Assembly (NCBI GenBank): GCA_016873435.1
Contig: VGXF01000004.1
Span: forward strand, 60,206-124,205
From: Nitrospira sp.
Lineage (GTDB): Bacteria; Nitrospirota; Nitrospiria; Nitrospirales; Nitrospiraceae
Length of the DNA stretch: 64,000 bases
Direction: 5' to 3'
Below, in pieces: positions 11,170-20,614 of the stretch. The translations under genes were made by a program, and so were the position numbers. The first letter of the stretch is position 1. Each line of letters begins with the position of its first letter. The notes beneath the pieces are model-generated. The model had not been told where the DNA came from. It was given only the letters and a program-made list of their open reading frames with translations, and made no database searches.

Positions 11170-11952
11170 TTAGTGATGGTGGTGATAGTCTGCGACCGTG
11201 ACGAGATCCTTTTCCGTGATGACGAGGTCCTTGCCGTAGACATCTCGCAGAATTTCCGGTCGCAGAACCTCCTTGGGAGGACCGGCCGCCGCCAGTCTGT
11301 TTTTCAGCAGCACGAGCCGGTTGACGCGCTCACGGATCATATTGATGTCGTGGGTGACCAGCAGCACGGTCAGCCCCAGGTCACGATGGAGCTGCTGGAT
11401 CAGATCCAGGACGCTGTACTGTGTTGTGATGTCGATGCCGGTGGTCGGCTCGTCGAGCAGGAGCACTTGCGGCTGCTGCGCCAGGGCCCGCGCGATAAAC
11501 ACCCGCTGTTGCTGGCCGCCCGAGAGGTGTCCCAGCGCCGTGCCCGCACGGTCCTGCATGCCGACGTTTTTCAGCGCCCGCAGGGCGATCTCGCGGTCTT
11601 TTTTTGAAGCCCGAGCAAACAGCCCCAGTGCCCCGTAGCGGCCCATCGTGACCGCCTCCAGCACCGTGATGGGGAAGTTCCTATCCAGCGATTCCGTCTG
11701 CGGTAGATACCCAATGCGCGCCCGGTGGTGGCACCGCAGTTTCTCGCAGGCGCAATCGAAAATTTGCAGATGGCCAGACACGGGGGGCAGGAGTCCCAAA
11801 ATGGCACGGCAGAGCGTGGTTTTGCCAGAACCGTTCGGACCGATGACGCCAACAAACTCGCCCTCGGCGATATCCAGCGAAATGTCGTGCAGCGCCACCA
11901 CGCCTGGAAATCCGAAGGTGGCCTGCTCGAATTTGATAATGGATTTGGCCAT
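11170..11952 (-). CDS. znuC: Zinc/manganese ABC transporter ATPase
   Basis: ATP-hydrolysing subunit of the metal importer. The 260-residue protein has Walker A GPNGSGKTT (about residues 38-46), the ABC signature LSGGQQQR (about 142-149) and Walker B VLLLDEPTTG (about 163-172). Its last residues are YHHHH, a short histidine tail that may bind the transported metal and is reminiscent of His-rich ends in ZnuC proteins. It follows znuA by five bases, so the two are co-transcribed. Confidence 0.9.
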   Translation of the reverse strand: MAKSIIKFEQATFGFPGVVALHDISLDIAEGEFVGVIGPNGSGKTTLCRAILGLLPPVSGHLQIFDCACEKLRCHHRARIGYLPQTESLDRNFPITVLEAVTMGRYGALGLFARASKKDREIALRALKNVGMQDRAGTALGHLSGGQQQRVFIARALAQQPQVLLLDEPTTGIDITTQYSVLDLIQQLHRDLGLTVLLVTHDINMIRERVNRLVLLKNRLAAAGPPKEVLRPEILRDVYGKDLVITEKDLVTVADYHHHH

Positions 11953-11957
11953 GGTGG

Positions 11958-12890
11958 TCAGGGGATGCGGAGCGCCTGCACCAATTGCGCCACATCATAA
12001 CGAAGCATATCGAGATAGGTGCTAGTGCCCGGGACGCCACCCGGGATGGCCGTCAGCACCACCAGCTGTGCGCCGGATTCCCGGGCCAAAATACGCGGCA
12101 ATTTTTGATTGAGCTGCGGCTCCGAGACGATTACGCGGATATGATCGGACCTGATCTTCCTGGCCAGTTCCTGGAGATGGCGTGCCGAGGGTTCGGCGCC
12201 CGACTGCGTGACGATTTCTCCGGCGATATCAAAGCCGAATCGCCTGGCGAAATAGGGCCACGCCGGATGGTGGACAACAATCCGGCGTTCGGGCGCCCCC
12301 CGCAACATGTCCATCAGTTCGGTTTCCAGCTGGCTGATTTCCCGGCGATAGCGGGCCGCGTTGGCACTGTATTCTCCAGCATGTGCCGGATCGACGGCCG
12401 CCAACGCTTCCGTGATCCGCCCCACCATCAGCTTCGCATTGTTTGGATCGAGCCAGATGTGCGGGTTGCCGTCGCCATGACTGTGCGAATCCGATCCAGC
12501 AGGGTGATCGGCGAGGCGCGGGATCTGTTCAGACGTGGTGACCACGCGCAGACCCGCGTTACCCGCGTTGCGGATTAGCGGACCAACCCAGGCCTCCAGT
12601 CCCATGCCGACTTCGACAAAGACCCAGGCCTTGCGCACGGCGAGGAGATCGCTCGGCTTAGGCGAATAGGTATGCTCGTTCTCTTGCCCCGACAGGAGCG
12701 AGACGACGCGGACGTGCGTGCCGCCGACCTGTTCGACGAAATCCTTCAGGACCGGAATCGTCACGACGACCGTCAGCGGTGTCGAGGCAAGAGCGGGGCC
12801 GGCAAGCACGGCGCCGCACAGCGCCGCGATGAACAGGATGCTCCGGCCAGACATGCGCGGACCGTAGCACCCGATTTCCGTCAAAGTCAA
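11958..12890 (-). CDS. znuA: Periplasmic zinc/manganese-binding protein
   Basis: Cluster 9 solute-binding protein that captures Zn or Mn in the periplasm and hands it to the permease. A signal peptide is visible from the internal ATG at 12854 (MSGRSILFIAALCGAVLAG); the frame also opens 12 residues earlier. Candidate metal ligands are the histidine of ENEHTYSP, the short loop SHSHGDGNPHIWLDP, and HHPAWPYFARRFGF. The brief His loop is the feature that in ZnuA favours zinc over manganese. It is first in znuACB and divergent from anmK, with a palindrome between them. Confidence 0.88.
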   Translation of the reverse strand: MTLTEIGCYGPRMSGRSILFIAALCGAVLAGPALASTPLTVVVTIPVLKDFVEQVGGTHVRVVSLLSGQENEHTYSPKPSDLLAVRKAWVFVEVGMGLEAWVGPLIRNAGNAGLRVVTTSEQIPRLADHPAGSDSHSHGDGNPHIWLDPNNAKLMVGRITEALAAVDPAHAGEYSANAARYRREISQLETELMDMLRGAPERRIVVHHPAWPYFARRFGFDIAGEIVTQSGAEPSARHLQELARKIRSDHIRVIVSEPQLNQKLPRILARESGAQLVVLTAIPGGVPGTSTYLDMLRYDVAQLVQALRIP

Positions 12891-12952
12891 ACCTCACTTG
12901 ACCGCCTCCGACGGTTCGGATAGCGTAGCGCGTACGGTGTGAGAACGTCATC

Positions 12953-12965
12953 CTATGATTCATAG
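12953..12965. promoter_or_regulatory. Palindromic candidate operator between znuA and anmK
   Basis: CTATGATTCATAG is a perfect 6+1+6 inverted repeat, about 60 bases upstream of znuA and 75 upstream of anmK. Its place before a metal-uptake operon makes a Zur- or MntR-type repressor site plausible, though it is shorter than the usual Fur-family box. Position and symmetry are the only evidence. Confidence 0.35.
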
Positions 12966-13039
12966 CCGCTGGCTGATAAAACGAACCGCCATCGGCCTTG
13001 CCCATACACCAGCGACCATCACCCCGTAGTCATTTGCAT

Positions 13040-14197
13040 ATGCGCGTTGTCGGCTTGATGTCGGGCACCTCGGGAGACGGCGTGGACGCCGCCCTCGTGG
13101 ACATCCGTGGAGCGGGCCATGATCTCAAAGTCAAACTGCTGGCCTTCGTCTCCACCGTCTATCCGCCAGAACTGCAGCAGCGCATCCTCGCGGCTTCCAC
13201 CAAGGGCACCGTCGCCGATATCTGCCACTTAAATGCCGTCCTTGGCGAATGGTTCGCCAAAGCTGCCCTACGCGTCATCAAGCAAGCAGGGCTCGAGCCG
13301 GCCAAGGTCGACCTGATCGGCTCGCATGGCCAGACCGTCCATCATATGCCGCAGCCGGTGGGAGAACCGGGGATCGGCACCATCCGATCCACCTTGCAGA
13401 TCGCAGAGCCGGCGATTATTGCCGAGCGTACCGACGTCACAACCATTGCGAACTTTCGTCCGCGAGACCTGGCGGCGGGCGGCGAGGGCGCCCCGCTGAC
13501 GCCCTATGTCCATCATGTCCTTCTGCGCGACAAGAAACGGTCTCGCCTCATCGTCAATCTCGGTGGCATCGGCAACGTCACCTATCTGCCGGCTGGCAAA
13601 GGGATCGACGGCGTGCTGGCCTTCGATACGGGACCGGGCAACATGGTGATGGACGGGCTGATGCAGCGACTGACCAAGGGCAAGGAGACCATGGACAAAA
13701 ACGGTCGGCTAGCTGCGAAGGGGAAGGCAGCCATCGGCCTACTGGCCAAGCTCCTCGCGCATCCCTTTCTCCAGCGTAAGCCGCCGAAGTCCACTGGCCG
13801 GGAAGAATTTGGTGTGTGCTTTGTGGAGCAACTACTCGACGCCCGGAAAGCGCACCGGCTCAAACCCGAAGACCTGCTCGCCACCGCGGCGCTGTTCACG
13901 GCGATTACGATCGGCAGCGCACGCAAGTGGCTCCCGGGTCCGGTGGACGACGTGATGATCGGGGGCGGCGGCGTCCGCAACCGCACACTCATGAGTAATT
14001 TGTCCTCGGTCTTTTCACCGGTGCCTGTGCGCACACTCGAGGCTGCTGGCTGGAACAGCACGGCCTTTGAAGCTGTGGCCTTCGCCGTGCTGGCCCATCA
14101 AATGTTTCGCGGCGAGCCGGCCAACGTGCCCTCCGTTACCGGCGCCAACCACCCGGTCATTCTCGGCACCATCGTGCCGGGCCGCAGGATGCCCTGA
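13040..14197 (+). CDS. anmK: Anhydro-N-acetylmuramic acid kinase
   Basis: Phosphorylates 1,6-anhydro-MurNAc to MurNAc-6-phosphate while opening its anhydro ring, recycling cell-wall fragments in the cytosol. ATG 13040 gives MRVVGLMSGTSGDGVDAALV, the canonical N-terminus with the ATP-binding GTSGDG. An in-frame start at 12998 adds 14 unrelated residues. Other conserved parts are DLIGSHGQTVHH, NLGGIGNVTYLP and FDTGPGNMVMD. The 385-residue length is normal. It is a lone gene divergent from znuA. No MurQ or other recycling gene is adjacent. Confidence 0.93.
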   Translation: MRVVGLMSGTSGDGVDAALVDIRGAGHDLKVKLLAFVSTVYPPELQQRILAASTKGTVADICHLNAVLGEWFAKAALRVIKQAGLEPAKVDLIGSHGQTVHHMPQPVGEPGIGTIRSTLQIAEPAIIAERTDVTTIANFRPRDLAAGGEGAPLTPYVHHVLLRDKKRSRLIVNLGGIGNVTYLPAGKGIDGVLAFDTGPGNMVMDGLMQRLTKGKETMDKNGRLAAKGKAAIGLLAKLLAHPFLQRKPPKSTGREEFGVCFVEQLLDARKAHRLKPEDLLATAALFTAITIGSARKWLPGPVDDVMIGGGGVRNRTLMSNLSSVFSPVPVRTLEAAGWNSTAFEAVAFAVLAHQMFRGEPANVPSVTGANHPVILGTIVPGRRMP

Positions 14198-14367
14198 TCC
14201 ATGCCCGCTACACCGGTTTGGACGACAGTGCCCGCGGCTCTTTTGATCGGACCGCCGCCTCTGACTGTGCCCGAAGTACGGAGAGTCCGTCCAACGCGCG
14301 GTGGTCATAGAAGATGGACGTTGTGCGCCCGTGAAATAATGCTGGGGGCATCGATTCGAGGGATATT

Positions 14368-14775
14368 GTGAGCGCATTTCAGGTTTCGCTGCACGCCCAA
14401 CCGCTGCTGACCAAGGATGAGGTGGTCTTTTACAATCTGCTACGCCTAACCGTGCAGGACCAGTATCTGGTCTTTGCACAAGTGCCGGTCTGGTGCCTCG
14501 TGGACGTGCAGGCCAAGACCCCTCACGCCCGCGCGGCTTTTTTCAACACGATCGCCCTGCGGCGCGTGGACTTCGTGCTCGTCCATCCGGGCACGCTGGC
14601 CACGGAGAAAATCATCGAACTGGACGACCCGGCTGTTCCAGCGGCGCAGAAGGAGGACCGGAACAAGCTGATCGACGGGATTTTTACGGAAGCCGGCATT
14701 GCGCTGGTGCGACTGCAGAATCCCGGTACCTATACGTGCCCAACACTGGCCACCGCGCTGGGCCTTGGGGACTAG
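14368..14775 (+). CDS. DUF2726 domain protein
   Basis: A 135-residue protein matching the DUF2726 pattern: PLLTKDEVVFYNLLRLTVQD near the start, a VDVQAKTPH segment, and a middle FVLVHPGTLATEKIIELDD. This last part resembles the nuclease-like VLVD-x-x-EL-DD fold suspected for the family. Function is unknown; a restriction-endonuclease-like fold has been proposed, but I see no proof of catalysis. It lies six bases before the beta-helix gene, so the two are likely co-transcribed. Confidence 0.7.
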   Translation: MSAFQVSLHAQPLLTKDEVVFYNLLRLTVQDQYLVFAQVPVWCLVDVQAKTPHARAAFFNTIALRRVDFVLVHPGTLATEKIIELDDPAVPAAQKEDRNKLIDGIFTEAGIALVRLQNPGTYTCPTLATALGLGD

Positions 14776-14780
14776 GTCCA

Positions 14781-15617
14781 ATGGCACCGAGCGATCTTCC
14801 GTATCTCAAACACGAAGTATCTGAACCACCGCTGCACGAGCCGCCGCCCAATCCGGCCGGGGGACGCACGCTGATCGTGGATGCAAGCGACCCCGGAGCC
14901 TATGTGCGGCCCAGCGCCGCGCTCAAAGACGCGCGGGACGATGACCAGATTTTCGTCCGCCCCGGCACCTATGAAGACAAGGTCTTTGTTACCGAACGGC
15001 CGGTCTTGCTGGTGGGTGCGGGTCGCGAACACGTGCAGATTTTCTCTCGGCGCAGCGGGCCGCTGTACTTACAGCGCGTGACGGGCGGGCGCATCAGCGG
15101 CATGACCTTCCGCTATGTCGGCAGCGACCAGCACTCTGCCATGAATATCCTGGATTCCACCTGCACGATCACGAACTGCCGCGCGATGGAGGGCCTCCTG
15201 TCGGGCGTCGTGATCTACGGACCGAACTGCCGGCCCTCGTTCATGGACAACGACGTCTGCTTCAACCGGGAGTCAGGCATTTTCGTGTTCGGCGGGGCCA
15301 AGCCCTACGTGGCGCAGAACCGCTGCTACGGCAATCACCATTTCGGAATCGCGGTGCGCGACCCCGGGTCGCACCCGGATCTTGTGCGGAACTGCTGCGA
15401 GCGGAACATGCTGAGCGGGATGCTGCTATTCCATCAAGCGGAGGCGATGATGCTGAACAACATCTGCCGGGACAATCACTACTGGGGGTTGGTGACCACG
15501 CCCGAATGCCAGACCTCTCCGGCCCGGGAGAAGCTTGGAACCCACAACGAACTGGCGTCCAATCCACGCGGGGACGTGCAGGTCACGGAGCAGCCCCTCG
15601 GTGAAATCGGACGCTAG
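14781..15617 (+). CDS. Right-handed parallel beta-helix protein
   Basis: A 278-residue protein with repeated short beta-strand turns typical of pectin-lyase-like parallel beta-helices (Beta_helix/NosD type). Examples are GGRISGMTFRYVGSD, CTITNCRAMEGLLSGVVIYG, PSFMDNDVCFNRESGIFVFG and LLFHQAEAMMLNNICRDNHY. The ATG at 14781 follows the DUF2726 stop by five bases; a longer frame open upstream overlaps that gene and is a shadow. There is no signal peptide, so it is probably cytosolic. Such folds bind or cleave polysaccharide or act as scaffolds; no catalytic residues stand out. Confidence 0.72.
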   Translation: MAPSDLPYLKHEVSEPPLHEPPPNPAGGRTLIVDASDPGAYVRPSAALKDARDDDQIFVRPGTYEDKVFVTERPVLLVGAGREHVQIFSRRSGPLYLQRVTGGRISGMTFRYVGSDQHSAMNILDSTCTITNCRAMEGLLSGVVIYGPNCRPSFMDNDVCFNRESGIFVFGGAKPYVAQNRCYGNHHFGIAVRDPGSHPDLVRNCCERNMLSGMLLFHQAEAMMLNNICRDNHYWGLVTTPECQTSPAREKLGTHNELASNPRGDVQVTEQPLGEIGR

Positions 15618-15766
15618 CGGGTTGAAAAAGATGGACTCCGCAGCCTGAGCCTGCATGTTCGGGTGGGAGCCGGCGAGATTATTAACCTACCGGCGGAGCC
15701 TCAAGGAAACTACGCCGCGCTCCAGAAGCGCACCGCTAACGGGGCAGAAATACAGGCAAAACAATT

Positions 15767-15843
<77 letters not shown>

Positions 15844-16011
15844 GGCGGATACTAACACAGACGGCGCGAGTTGCGTCAAGGCAACTACCCGCAAATAGTG
15901 AATAGACAATGGCGGAGAACCGAAACAATTTCGGAGCTATGCGCTGCTTGCTGTCAGCCTCTCCTGCCCTGATCGGTTGATTTCCCTCCGACCGCGTGCT
16001 ACCACAGCCCC

Positions 16012-16968
16012 ATGCGTATTGTGTTCATGGGCACGCCGGAGTTTGCCATCCCCTCATTGAACGCCCTGTTGGACTCGCCTCACGATGTGGTTGGGGTCGT
16101 CACACAACCGGACCGGCCGAAGGGCCGCGGGCAGGAACTAGCCACCTCGCCGATTAAGCAATTGGCGCTGGAGCGCGGGGTCCCGATCCTGCAACCACTG
16201 AAGATGAAAGATCCGGCGTTTCTGGAGGCACTGGCTGCTTGGAAACCAGACTTGATCGCCGTCACGGCGTTCGGGCGCATTCTTCCAAAAGTCGTGCTCG
16301 ACCTGCCACCGAAAGGCTGCATGAACGTCCACGGCTCACTGCTGCCGAAATACCGAGGCGCAGGCCCCATTCAATGGGCCATCATCAAGGGCGAGCATGA
16401 AACCGGCATCACGACCATGCTAATGGACGAGGGCATGGACACGGGTGCGATGCTCTTACAGGAGACACTACCTATCACGCCGGTCGATACTGCCGGCACG
16501 CTCTCAACCAGGCTGGCCGAGGTGGGCGGACGGCTGCTGGTCACGACGATCGCGGGACTGCTGGACGGGACTGTAGCGCCTAAGCCCCAGGATCATAGCC
16601 GCGCCACAATGGCCCCGCTGCTCCAAAAGGAGGATGGCCTCCTTGACTGGACGCAATCGGCTGTTGATCTCGTCAACCGCATCCGTGGCCTCACACCTTG
16701 GCCCGGCGCCTATACTTTTGCGAAGAACGAACGCTGGGCAATTTGGCGAGCCTCGGTGATGGAGCAGTCCGGGGGCGGAACACCCGGGACCGTGCACAGT
16801 ACCACCAAAGATGCAATCCTTGTCACGACCGGCAAGGACCTGCTGGTACTCACAGAATTACAGCCCGCCAACAGCCGCAAAATGACCGCCGCGCAGTATC
16901 TGGCTGGACACCCGATCCCACCCGGTCTCGTGCTGGGCGCCGGGCTGGCCCCGGCAACCAACGAGTGA
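16012..16968 (+). CDS. fmt: Methionyl-tRNA formyltransferase
   Basis: Transfers a formyl group from 10-formyl-tetrahydrofolate to Met-tRNA-fMet, marking it for initiation. The 318-residue protein has the family N-terminus RIVFMGTPEFAIPSLNAL, the catalytic region NVHGSLLPKYRGAGPIQWAI (about residues 103-122) and TTMLMDEGMDTGAML (about 138-152). A C-terminal OB-like domain binds the tRNA. It heads fmt-rsmB-rpe-pheS-pheT, with rsmB overlapping its stop by four bases. def, a common partner, is not adjacent. Confidence 0.95.
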   Translation: MRIVFMGTPEFAIPSLNALLDSPHDVVGVVTQPDRPKGRGQELATSPIKQLALERGVPILQPLKMKDPAFLEALAAWKPDLIAVTAFGRILPKVVLDLPPKGCMNVHGSLLPKYRGAGPIQWAIIKGEHETGITTMLMDEGMDTGAMLLQETLPITPVDTAGTLSTRLAEVGGRLLVTTIAGLLDGTVAPKPQDHSRATMAPLLQKEDGLLDWTQSAVDLVNRIRGLTPWPGAYTFAKNERWAIWRASVMEQSGGGTPGTVHSTTKDAILVTTGKDLLVLTELQPANSRKMTAAQYLAGHPIPPGLVLGAGLAPATNE

Positions 16969-18350
16969 CGACACATCAACCTTCTAATAAACCGCCTCGC
17001 CGGGCCACGGCGAGAACGCTGGCCCAGCGCGTGCTGCTCGATGTCGAGCAGCACGAGACCGCAGCCAATGAAACGCTTGACGAGCAGCTTCGCCGGTTTC
17101 CGCTCGAAGCCCGCGACCGGGCCCTCGCGCAGGAACTGATCTACGGCGTACTACGCCACCGAAGCCGTCTGGACTGGCGACTTGATCAGGTGGCGAGCAA
17201 ACCGATGGCCAAACTGCCGGCCCACATCCGGACCGTGCTCCGCCTAGGCGCGTATCAATTATTATGTCTACACAAAATTCCCCCCTCAGCGGCTGTCAAC
17301 GAATCCGTCTCACTGGTTAAAACAGGCCGGACCGCACCCGGCTACTGGACCGGTTTCGTCAATGCGGTGTTGCGGGCCTTGATTCGCACCGATATACCTG
17401 AAGAACCCGCTGATGGACCGGTCCCTTCGCTCTCGATCCGTCATTCCTGCCCACCCTGGCTGACGGAACGATGGATTGCGCGATTCGGAACGGAGCGCGC
17501 GGCGGCGCTGTGTGAAGCTACCACGACGGTTCCGCCTCTAACGATCCGCGCCAACACCCTGCGTATCTCGCGCGATGTGCTGCAGGCCGGGCTCGCCGAG
17601 CTCGGCTATCAGGCACGGTCGACGGCCGTCAGTCCGGTCGGGCTTGTGCTGGAGAAATGCGGCTCCATCGAGGAGATTCCGTTGTTCCACGAAGGACTAT
17701 TTTATGTCGAGGACGAGGCGGCACAACTCATTCCGTTGCTGCTCGATCCGCAGCCGGGTGAATTAGTGCTAGATGCCTGCGCCGCGCCGGGAGGTAAAAC
17801 GACGCATCTGGCCGCACGCATGGAGAACCAAGGGGAAATCATCGCGCTCGACCGGAGCGCCGCGCGATTGAAATTCGTGGGAGAGAATTGCCGTCGGCTG
17901 GGTATCACGATCGTGCACCCGATCCGCGCCGATGCGACCGCACCATTTTCATCGACAGCGCGCGACCGCCACTTCGACCGCATTCTTGTGGACGCCCCGT
18001 GCAGCGGACTCGGCGTGCTGCGGCGCCATCCGGAAGCCAAGTGGCGGAAGGAGGCCGCATCGCTGGCGCGGCATCCCGCAATACAACGACAGACCCTCGA
18101 TCAAGTCTCCCGTCTCTTGCGACCCGGCGGGGTCCTCGTCTATAGTACGTGCTCGAGCGAGCCGGAAGAAAACGAACAGGTGATTGACCAGTTCTGCCGG
18201 GAGCACCAGGACTTTCACCGTGAATCCATCGCGCCGTGGCTGCCCCCCTCCGGCTCCTCCTTTGTGACCATCCAGGGCGATCTATCCACCATGTCGAACG
18301 ACCAGTCCATGGATCTGTTCTTTGCGGCCAGGTTGCGAAAGGCATCGTGA
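16965..18350 (+). CDS. rsmB: 16S rRNA (cytosine-967-C5)-methyltransferase
   Basis: Methylates C967 of 16S rRNA. I start it at GTG 16965, which overlaps the fmt stop as GTGA; the frame runs farther upstream inside fmt but reads as noise. The product (461 residues) has an N-terminal NusB-like RNA-binding domain (ARTLAQRVLLDVEQH) and a SAM site DACAAPGGKTTHLAARM. The two catalytic cysteines lie in DAPCSGLGVLRRHP and STCSSEPEENE. Order and length match RsmB/Sun. Its stop TGA overlaps the rpe ATG. Confidence 0.93.
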   Translation: MTTHQPSNKPPRRATARTLAQRVLLDVEQHETAANETLDEQLRRFPLEARDRALAQELIYGVLRHRSRLDWRLDQVASKPMAKLPAHIRTVLRLGAYQLLCLHKIPPSAAVNESVSLVKTGRTAPGYWTGFVNAVLRALIRTDIPEEPADGPVPSLSIRHSCPPWLTERWIARFGTERAAALCEATTTVPPLTIRANTLRISRDVLQAGLAELGYQARSTAVSPVGLVLEKCGSIEEIPLFHEGLFYVEDEAAQLIPLLLDPQPGELVLDACAAPGGKTTHLAARMENQGEIIALDRSAARLKFVGENCRRLGITIVHPIRADATAPFSSTARDRHFDRILVDAPCSGLGVLRRHPEAKWRKEAASLARHPAIQRQTLDQVSRLLRPGGVLVYSTCSSEPEENEQVIDQFCREHQDFHRESIAPWLPPSGSSFVTIQGDLSTMSNDQSMDLFFAARLRKAS

Positions 18351-19045
18351 TGTCGACCGTTCGAATCGCGCCGTCCATCCTCTCGGCTGATTTTGCCCGT
18401 TTGGCCGATGAAGTCGCACGCGTTGAAGCCGGCGGCGCGGACTGGCTGCACGTGGACGTCATGGACGGTCATTTCGTCCCGAACCTGACGATCGGCCCCC
18501 CGATCGTCGAAGCGCTTCGAAAAGTGACAAAGCTGCCGCTTGACGTCCATTTGATGATCACGAACGCTGACGGCTATATTAGAGAATTCGCCGACGCCGG
18601 GGCGGACTATCTGACCGTCCACGTCGAAGCCTGCCCGCATCTGCACCGGACGGTGCAGTCCATCAAGGAACGCAAGGTCAAGGCCGGCGTGACGCTAAAT
18701 CCGGCTACCCCGCTGTCATCCGTCGAGGCAATCCTGCCGGACGCGGATCTGCTCCTGATCATGTCTGTCAATCCGGGCTTCGGCGGCCAGTCGTTTATCC
18801 CCGCGTCGCTGGAGAAAATTGCACAGGCCCGTGCCATGATCACCCGCACCGGTAGCCGCGCCGTCTTGGAAGTCGACGGTGGCGTGAAGGTGGAGAATGC
18901 GGCGAAGATCGTACAGGCTGGCGCAGACATTCTCGTCTCCGGTTCCACGATTTTCTCCAGCAAGGATTACGGCGCGACAATCCAGGCCCTGCGGCAGGGC
19001 GGAAACACTTCGGCGCAATCCGCCCGAGCGGCCGCTACGCGGTGA
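18350..19045 (+). CDS. rpe: Ribulose-phosphate 3-epimerase
   Basis: Interconverts ribulose 5-phosphate and xylulose 5-phosphate in the pentose-phosphate (or Calvin) pathway. ATG 18350, overlapping the rsmB stop, gives MSTVRIAPSILSADFARL, the canonical start. The 231-residue TIM barrel has the metal and catalytic segments HVDVMDGHFVPN, DVHLMI and MSVNPGFGGQSF, and a phosphate-binding end LEVDGGVK and LVSGSTIF. It is carried in a translation operon, an arrangement also seen for rpe near rsmB in other bacteria. Confidence 0.95.
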   Translation: MSTVRIAPSILSADFARLADEVARVEAGGADWLHVDVMDGHFVPNLTIGPPIVEALRKVTKLPLDVHLMITNADGYIREFADAGADYLTVHVEACPHLHRTVQSIKERKVKAGVTLNPATPLSSVEAILPDADLLLIMSVNPGFGGQSFIPASLEKIAQARAMITRTGSRAVLEVDGGVKVENAAKIVQAGADILVSGSTIFSSKDYGATIQALRQGGNTSAQSARAAATR

Positions 19046-20613
19046 CCGTGGATATCGCCTCTCTCATCGGCAGCCTGCACCCGCTTGAGATCAAATTCCT
19101 TCTAGGGCTCCGCGAAGCCCACGCCCGCGGCCCGCTGAAGGAAGAGCAGATGGCCCAGGTGGCGGGGCTCGAACCCTCCCAGCTCAGCATGGCCGTCGAG
19201 TGGCTTCTGGCCAAAGCACTGATCCAGGTGGCGTCGGAGACCACGACCCCGATCGTGTCGCTGACCAAAACCGGTACACACTATTTCGAGAACTCCGCAC
19301 CGATCGAGCGCATTCTCTCTCGCCTGCGAGAGACCAGCGAGACCGGCAAGCGCCTCACCATTCAGGATTTGCAGACGCAGGAGGAACTGGAACCAACCGC
19401 CGTCAGCAGCGCCATCGGCACTCTTAAGAAAGAAGGAGCGATCCGTATCGTCCCGGGCGGATTTGTCGAATCCACGGGCAGCGCAAGCCCCTCAACGGAA
19501 ACGTTGCGCGAACTGTTGAAGCAGCTCTGTGGGACCTCAAAGGATTATCGAAACTTGCCGGAACCGATGCAGCGCGTGGTCAATCAGTACGCCGTCAAGC
19601 GGGGCAATACGAATGAGCCATTCCGGATCGATGACCATGTCGAGCGGACCTTCGCGCTGACTGAAAATGGACGTGGGGCCGCCGATGCGCTCGTGCAGCA
19701 GGGCGTGGCGGACGAGGTCTCCCAGCTCGCACCGGAGCTTCTCAAGGACGGTAGTTGGCGGACGAAGCGATTTCGGAAATACACGATCAGCTTGCGGGCG
19801 CCGCGCATCGCAGCGGGCAAACGGCATCCCTATCGCGAGTTTCTCGACCGCGTCAAAACGAAGCTAGTCAGTATGGGCTTCCAGGAGATGCGCGGCTCGC
19901 TGGTGGAAACCGAGTTCTGGAATATGGATGCGCTCTTCATGCCACAGTTCCATCCAGCGCGGGACATCCACGACGTCTACTTCGTCAAGGAGCCGACGCA
20001 TGCCTCCGACATCGCGGAGCCATTCTTCTCCCGCGTGGCCGCAGCCCATCGCAACGGCGGGCATACCGGCTCCTCCGGCTGGAACTACGACTTCAACGAA
20101 GATCGCGCCAAGCGCCTAGTACTGCGAAGTCAGGGCACCGCGGTGTCAGCCCGTACGCTGGCCTCTGGCCCGGCCGTGCCAGGAAAATACTTTTCCATCG
20201 CGCGCTGCTTCCGCTATGACCAAGTGGACGCGACGCACGCGACCGACTTTTTCCAAATTGAGGGTATCGTCCTTGGCAAGGACATTAATTTCCGCACACT
20301 CCTGGGTCTGCTTGAACTCTTCGCGCGCGAGGTGGCGCAGGCGAAGGAGATCAAATTTTTACCGGCCTACTTTCCGTTCACGGAGCCGTCGGTCGAGCTG
20401 CACGTCCGCCATCCGCGCCTGGGCTGGATGGAGTTGGGCGGTGCCGGCCTGTTCCGGCCGGAAGTCACGACGCCGCTTGGCGTGACTGTGCCGGTGATCG
20501 CCTGGGGGCTCGGCCTGGACCGCATGGCGATGGTGGCGCTGGGCATCCACGATATCCGCGATCTCTTCTCCTGCGATCTGGACATGATCCGCACGACGCG
20601 AGGACGGTTCTAA
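19042..20613 (+). CDS. pheS: Archaeal-type phenylalanine-tRNA ligase alpha subunit
   Basis: Catalytic subunit that activates Phe and charges tRNA-Phe, working as an alpha2beta2 enzyme with PheT. At 523 residues it is far longer than bacterial PheS (about 330-350) and starts with winged-helix repeats (about residues 1-140) as in archaeal and eukaryotic enzymes. The core reads MGFQEMRGSLVETEFWNMDA and later LGWMELGGAGLFRPEVTTPL and PVIAWGLGLDRMAMVALG. These match the archaeal pattern (VESEFWNFDALF; GLGIERLAM), not the bacterial one. Its GTG start overlaps the end of rpe, and pheT follows by one base. Confidence 0.93.
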   Translation: MTVDIASLIGSLHPLEIKFLLGLREAHARGPLKEEQMAQVAGLEPSQLSMAVEWLLAKALIQVASETTTPIVSLTKTGTHYFENSAPIERILSRLRETSETGKRLTIQDLQTQEELEPTAVSSAIGTLKKEGAIRIVPGGFVESTGSASPSTETLRELLKQLCGTSKDYRNLPEPMQRVVNQYAVKRGNTNEPFRIDDHVERTFALTENGRGAADALVQQGVADEVSQLAPELLKDGSWRTKRFRKYTISLRAPRIAAGKRHPYREFLDRVKTKLVSMGFQEMRGSLVETEFWNMDALFMPQFHPARDIHDVYFVKEPTHASDIAEPFFSRVAAAHRNGGHTGSSGWNYDFNEDRAKRLVLRSQGTAVSARTLASGPAVPGKYFSIARCFRYDQVDATHATDFFQIEGIVLGKDINFRTLLGLLELFAREVAQAKEIKFLPAYFPFTEPSVELHVRHPRLGWMELGGAGLFRPEVTTPLGVTVPVIAWGLGLDRMAMVALGIHDIRDLFSCDLDMIRTTRGRF

Positions 20614-20614
20614 C

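Noticed and set aside
15618..15766. GTTGAAAAAG-type sequence after the beta-helix gene as another copy of the 50989-51229 repeat
   Set aside because: Only one short word is shared and no matching right end was found.
16698..16964. Long in-frame extension of rsmB into fmt
   Set aside because: The extension is unrelated to RsmB. GTG 16965 overlaps the fmt stop and starts the conserved NusB-like domain closely after.
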